6,918 nucleotides of DNA from a bacterium (lineage in GTDB: Bacteria; Armatimonadota; HRBIN16): NCBI GenBank assembly GCA_025057335.1, contig JANWXG010000145.1:1-6918 (forward strand). Reading direction: 5' to 3'. The translations under genes and the position numbers were made by a program. The notes below the pieces were generated by a model, which did no database searches, was not told where the DNA came from, and was given only the letters and a program-made list of their open reading frames with translations. The stretch's first letter is position 1, and each line of letters opens with the position of its first letter. Shown here piece by piece: positions 4,813 through 6,918 of this stretch.

Positions 4813-6802
4813 CGGCAAGAACGGTCAGGTGCGCATCGGCGTGTATGTGTGCCACTGCGGGGCGAACATCGCCGATACGGTGGACGTGAAGGCGGTTGCG
4901 GAGTACGCCGCCACCTTGCCCGGCGTGGTGGTGGCGCGCGATTACAAATACATGTGCTCCGACCCTGGGCAGGAGCTCATCCAGCAGGACATTCACGAGC
5001 ACGGCGTCAACCGCGTAGTGGTTGCCGCGTGTAGCCCCTCGCTGCACGAGCCTACCTTCCGCGGCGCTGCCGAACGCGCGGGGCTGAATCCCTTCTTCGT
5101 ACAGATGGTGAACATCCGCGAGCATGACTCGTGGGTACACTCCGACCGCGAGAAGGCAACGGAGAAAGCGAAAGACCTGGTGCGTGCGGCGGTGCAGCGC
5201 GTGTACTTCCATAAACCGCTGGAGCGGCGGCGGGTGCCTATCCATCCCGAGGTGCTGGTGGTGGGAGGCGGCATTGCGGGCATCCATGCGGCGCTGACCG
5301 TTGCCAACTCTGGCAAGAAGGTCTACCTAGTGGAGCGCGAGCCGACCATCGGCGGGCATATGGCGCAGTACGATAAGACTTTCCCCACGCTGGACTGTGC
5401 CGCGTGCATCCTCACGCCCAAGATGTCGGCGGTGAAGTCCCATCCCAACATTATCCTCTGGACGTACTCTGAAGTGGTCAGCGTCGACGGCTCCGTTGGC
5501 GACTACAAAGTCATCGTCAAGCGCAAGCCGCGCTATATCAAGGAAGACCTGTGCGTCGGTTGCCTGCAGTGTATCGACGCCTGCGTGTTCAAGGAGCCGA
5601 AGTTCGACGACGAGTTCAACCTGGGCTTGAGCAAGCGCAAGCCGATTTACATCCCCTTCGCGCAAGCGACGCCCAAAGTGGTGGTGATAGACCCGGAGGC
5701 GTGCATCCAGCTGCGCACGGGCAAGTGCAAGAAGTCGTGTCTAGAGGCGTGCGTGGAGCGGGGAGCCATCGATTTCGAACAGAAGGAGACCTACGAGGAG
5801 ATTCATGTCGGCTCCATCATCATCGCGACGGGCTTCAAGACCTTCGACCCCACGCGCCTGCCGCAGTATGGCTACGGCAAGTACCCGAACGTGTATACTA
5901 CGCTGGAGGTGGAGCGGCTGGTTAACGCCTCTGGTCCCACTGGCGGGCAGGTGGTGACGCGCGACGGGCGTGTGCCCCAGAGCGTAGGCATCATCCTGTG
6001 TGTCGGCTCGCGCGACGAGAAGACCAACCGCTGGTGCTCGCGCGTGTGCTGCATGACCTCGCTCAAGCTGGCGCACCTTATCAAGGAGCATACGGGCGCG
6101 GAGGTGTACATCTTCTACATCGACATGCGCGCCGCAGGCAAGGGCTACGAGGAGTTCTACCAGCGCGTGCTCAACGAGGGGGTGCATTTCGTGCGCGGGC
6201 GCGTAGCGGAAATCACCGACTGGGCGCTCGACCCCTCGGAGGAGGGTAAGCTGGTGGCGCGCGTGGAGGATACCAACACGGGCTTCGTGCGGCGCATCCC
6301 GCTGGATATGGTGGTGCTGGCGGTCGGACTGGAGCCGCAGATGGACGCCCTGGAGGTGCAGCGCAAGTTCGGCATCAGCTGTTCGCTGGACGGCTTCTTC
6401 CTGGAGAAGCATCCGAAGCTGGCGCCTGCACCGACCTACACTGACGGTATCTTCATTGCGGGCGTCTGCCAGGGTCCCAAGGACATCCCTGACACTGTGA
6501 TGCAGGCGGGCTACGCTGCCGCTGAGGCGATTGCCCTGGCGGATAAAGGCTACTTCGAGCTGGAGCCCAACACCGCCTACGTGGTGGAGGAGGAGTGCTC
6601 TGGCTGCAAGACGTGTGTGCCGCTGTGTCCGTATAAGGCGATTAGCTTTAACGAGGAGAAGCAGAAGGCGGTCATCAACGAGGTGCTGTGCAAGGGGTGC
6701 GGCACCTGCGTGGCAGCGTGTCCGTCGGGTTCCATCAAGCAGAACCTGTTCGAGGACGAGGAGATATTCAGCGAGATCGAGGGCGTATTGGCATACGCCT
6801 GA
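4805..6802 (+). CDS. hdrA: Heterodisulfide reductase subunit A (HdrA-like), FAD and Fe-S bifurcating subunit
   Basis: HdrA holds the FAD at which electron pairs are split in flavin-based electron bifurcation. The 665-residue product matches full-length methanogen-type HdrA. An N-terminal domain (about 9-140) has VCHCGANI and VVAACSPSLHEPTF. A thioredoxin-reductase-like domain has the FAD motif GGGIAG (154-159), IGGHMAQYDKTFPTLDCAAC (182-201) and the cysteine motif C399VGSR...C411SRVC415C416. An inserted ferredoxin domain has C250, C253, C256 and C260, then C300, C308, C312 and C316. A C-terminal ferredoxin has C598, C601, C604, C608 and C629, C632, C635, C639. The second inserted cluster motif has unusual spacing (x7, x3, x3). 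The ATG overlaps the end of hdrB and has AAGGAGG 9 nt upstream. QmoA is less likely because the full N- and C-terminal domains and hdrB/hdrC neighbours are present. Confidence 0.96.
   Translation: MSDGKNGQVRIGVYVCHCGANIADTVDVKAVAEYAATLPGVVVARDYKYMCSDPGQELIQQDIHEHGVNRVVVAACSPSLHEPTFRGAAERAGLNPFFVQMVNIREHDSWVHSDREKATEKAKDLVRAAVQRVYFHKPLERRRVPIHPEVLVVGGGIAGIHAALTVANSGKKVYLVEREPTIGGHMAQYDKTFPTLDCAACILTPKMSAVKSHPNIILWTYSEVVSVDGSVGDYKVIVKRKPRYIKEDLCVGCLQCIDACVFKEPKFDDEFNLGLSKRKPIYIPFAQATPKVVVIDPEACIQLRTGKCKKSCLEACVERGAIDFEQKETYEEIHVGSIIIATGFKTFDPTRLPQYGYGKYPNVYTTLEVERLVNASGPTGGQVVTRDGRVPQSVGIILCVGSRDEKTNRWCSRVCCMTSLKLAHLIKEHTGAEVYIFYIDMRAAGKGYEEFYQRVLNEGVHFVRGRVAEITDWALDPSEEGKLVARVEDTNTGFVRRIPLDMVVLAVGLEPQMDALEVQRKFGISCSLDGFFLEKHPKLAPAPTYTDGIFIAGVCQGPKDIPDTVMQAGYAAAEAIALADKGYFELEPNTAYVVEEECSGCKTCVPLCPYKAISFNEEKQKAVINEVLCKGCGTCVAACPSGSIKQNLFEDEEIFSEIEGVLAYA
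6782..6799 (+). other. Hairpin at the very end of hdrA
   Basis: GGCGTAT (6782-6788) and ATACGCC (6793-6799) form a perfect 7-bp stem with a 4-nt loop that ends directly before the TGA stop. No T-tract follows, so it is not a typical intrinsic terminator. It could protect the transcript 3' end or be chance. Confidence 0.35.
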
Positions 6803-6855
6803 GCGGTTGACAACTGGTATAGGGGCGGGGACTGGGCGCTCGCCGAACTGTCCCT
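6803..6855 (+). other. 3' flank of hdrA, GC-rich hairpin without T-tract
   Basis: GGGAC (6828-6832) can pair with GTCCC (6850-6854) around a GC-rich centre (6833-6849). No run of T follows, so it is at best a weak terminator for hdrCBA. No gene is seen in this stretch. Confidence 0.3.
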
Positions 6856-6914
6856 CTGTCATACTGAGCGTGAGCGAGAGGGGCGGAGATTCTTCGCTTC
6901 GCTCAGAATGACAG
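6856..6914. repeat. Imperfect palindrome of a dispersed-repeat type
   Basis: CTGTCATACTGAGCG (6856-6870) pairs with CGCTCAGAATGACAG (6900-6914) with one mismatch. The stem continues past a bulge as GAGCGAG with CTTCGCTT, closing a loop of about 13-14 nt. The minus strand reads CTGTCATTCTGAGCGAAGCG, a motif I recognise as a frequent intergenic dispersed sequence in several bacterial phyla (memory, not a search). It lies about 50 bp past hdrA, lacks a T-tract, and may extend beyond the window. Confidence 0.55.
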
Positions 6915-6918
6915 GAGG

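Noticed and set aside
6807..6812. TTGACA after hdrA as a -35 box
   Set aside because: No -10 element lies at 16-18 nt spacing; the following sequence is GC-rich.
5741..6862. Minus-strand open frame of 373 codons opposite hdrA
   Set aside because: It is a His/Arg/Leu-rich shadow of the GC-biased codons of hdrA, with no recognisable motif.
1..6918. CRISPR array, insertion sequence or rRNA/tRNA gene
   Set aside because: No regularly spaced short repeats, transposase frame, tRNA cloverleaf or rRNA signature was seen.

Overview
The window is bacterial, GC-rich, and tightly packed except for one AT-richer intergenic region. It holds two divergent blocks. The left half (minus strand) is a conserved housekeeping cluster, ffh-rpsP-khpA. 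It encodes the signal recognition particle GTPase, ribosomal protein S16 and a small KH-domain RNA-binding protein, an order common in Gram-positive-type and related bacteria. The right half (plus strand) is a three-gene operon, hdrC-hdrB-hdrA, encoding a complete soluble heterodisulfide-reductase-type electron-bifurcation core. The lineage cannot be proven from this window. The gene content, the strong AAGGAGG ribosome-binding sites and a dispersed-repeat-like palindrome at the right end would fit a thermophilic or anaerobic bacterium such as an Armatimonadota, Chloroflexota or Firmicutes relative.

Layout: 1-209 is non-coding, downstream of khpA, and contains strong potential hairpins. khpA (210-440), rpsP (502-807) and ffh (834-2174) read leftward from a near-consensus promoter (TTGACA-17-TATACT, 2212-2240). 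The -35 box of that promoter lies in the loop of a perfect 10-bp inverted repeat. Next comes a minus-strand gene (2327-2977) made of three homing-endonuclease-associated repeats with no nuclease domain. Positions 2978-3333 form a 356-bp divergent intergenic region. It holds a well-formed minus-strand intrinsic terminator with no annotated gene upstream of it, a possible minus-strand promoter about 90 bp upstream of that terminator, and a plus-strand promoter for the hdr operon. hdrC (3334-3903), hdrB (3904-4812) and hdrA (4805-6802) follow with zero spacing and then an 8-nt overlap. The final 116 bases hold hairpins and a repeat-like palindrome.

How the genes work together: Ffh, S16 and KhpA all act in or near translation and protein targeting and are probably co-transcribed. 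HdrA (FAD plus several Fe-S clusters) would split electron pairs, HdrC would relay electrons through two [4Fe-4S] clusters, and HdrB would reduce a disulfide-type substrate at two non-cubane clusters. The electron donor partner (MvhD, hydrogenase, formate dehydrogenase, FlxABCD or MetF-type proteins) is not in the window, so the physiological reaction is open.

The least explained items are the minus-strand terminator/possible small RNA or leader at about 3035-3159, the operator-like inverted repeat on the ffh promoter, the atypical cysteine spacing in the inserted ferredoxin domain of HdrA, and the nuclease-less repeat protein.
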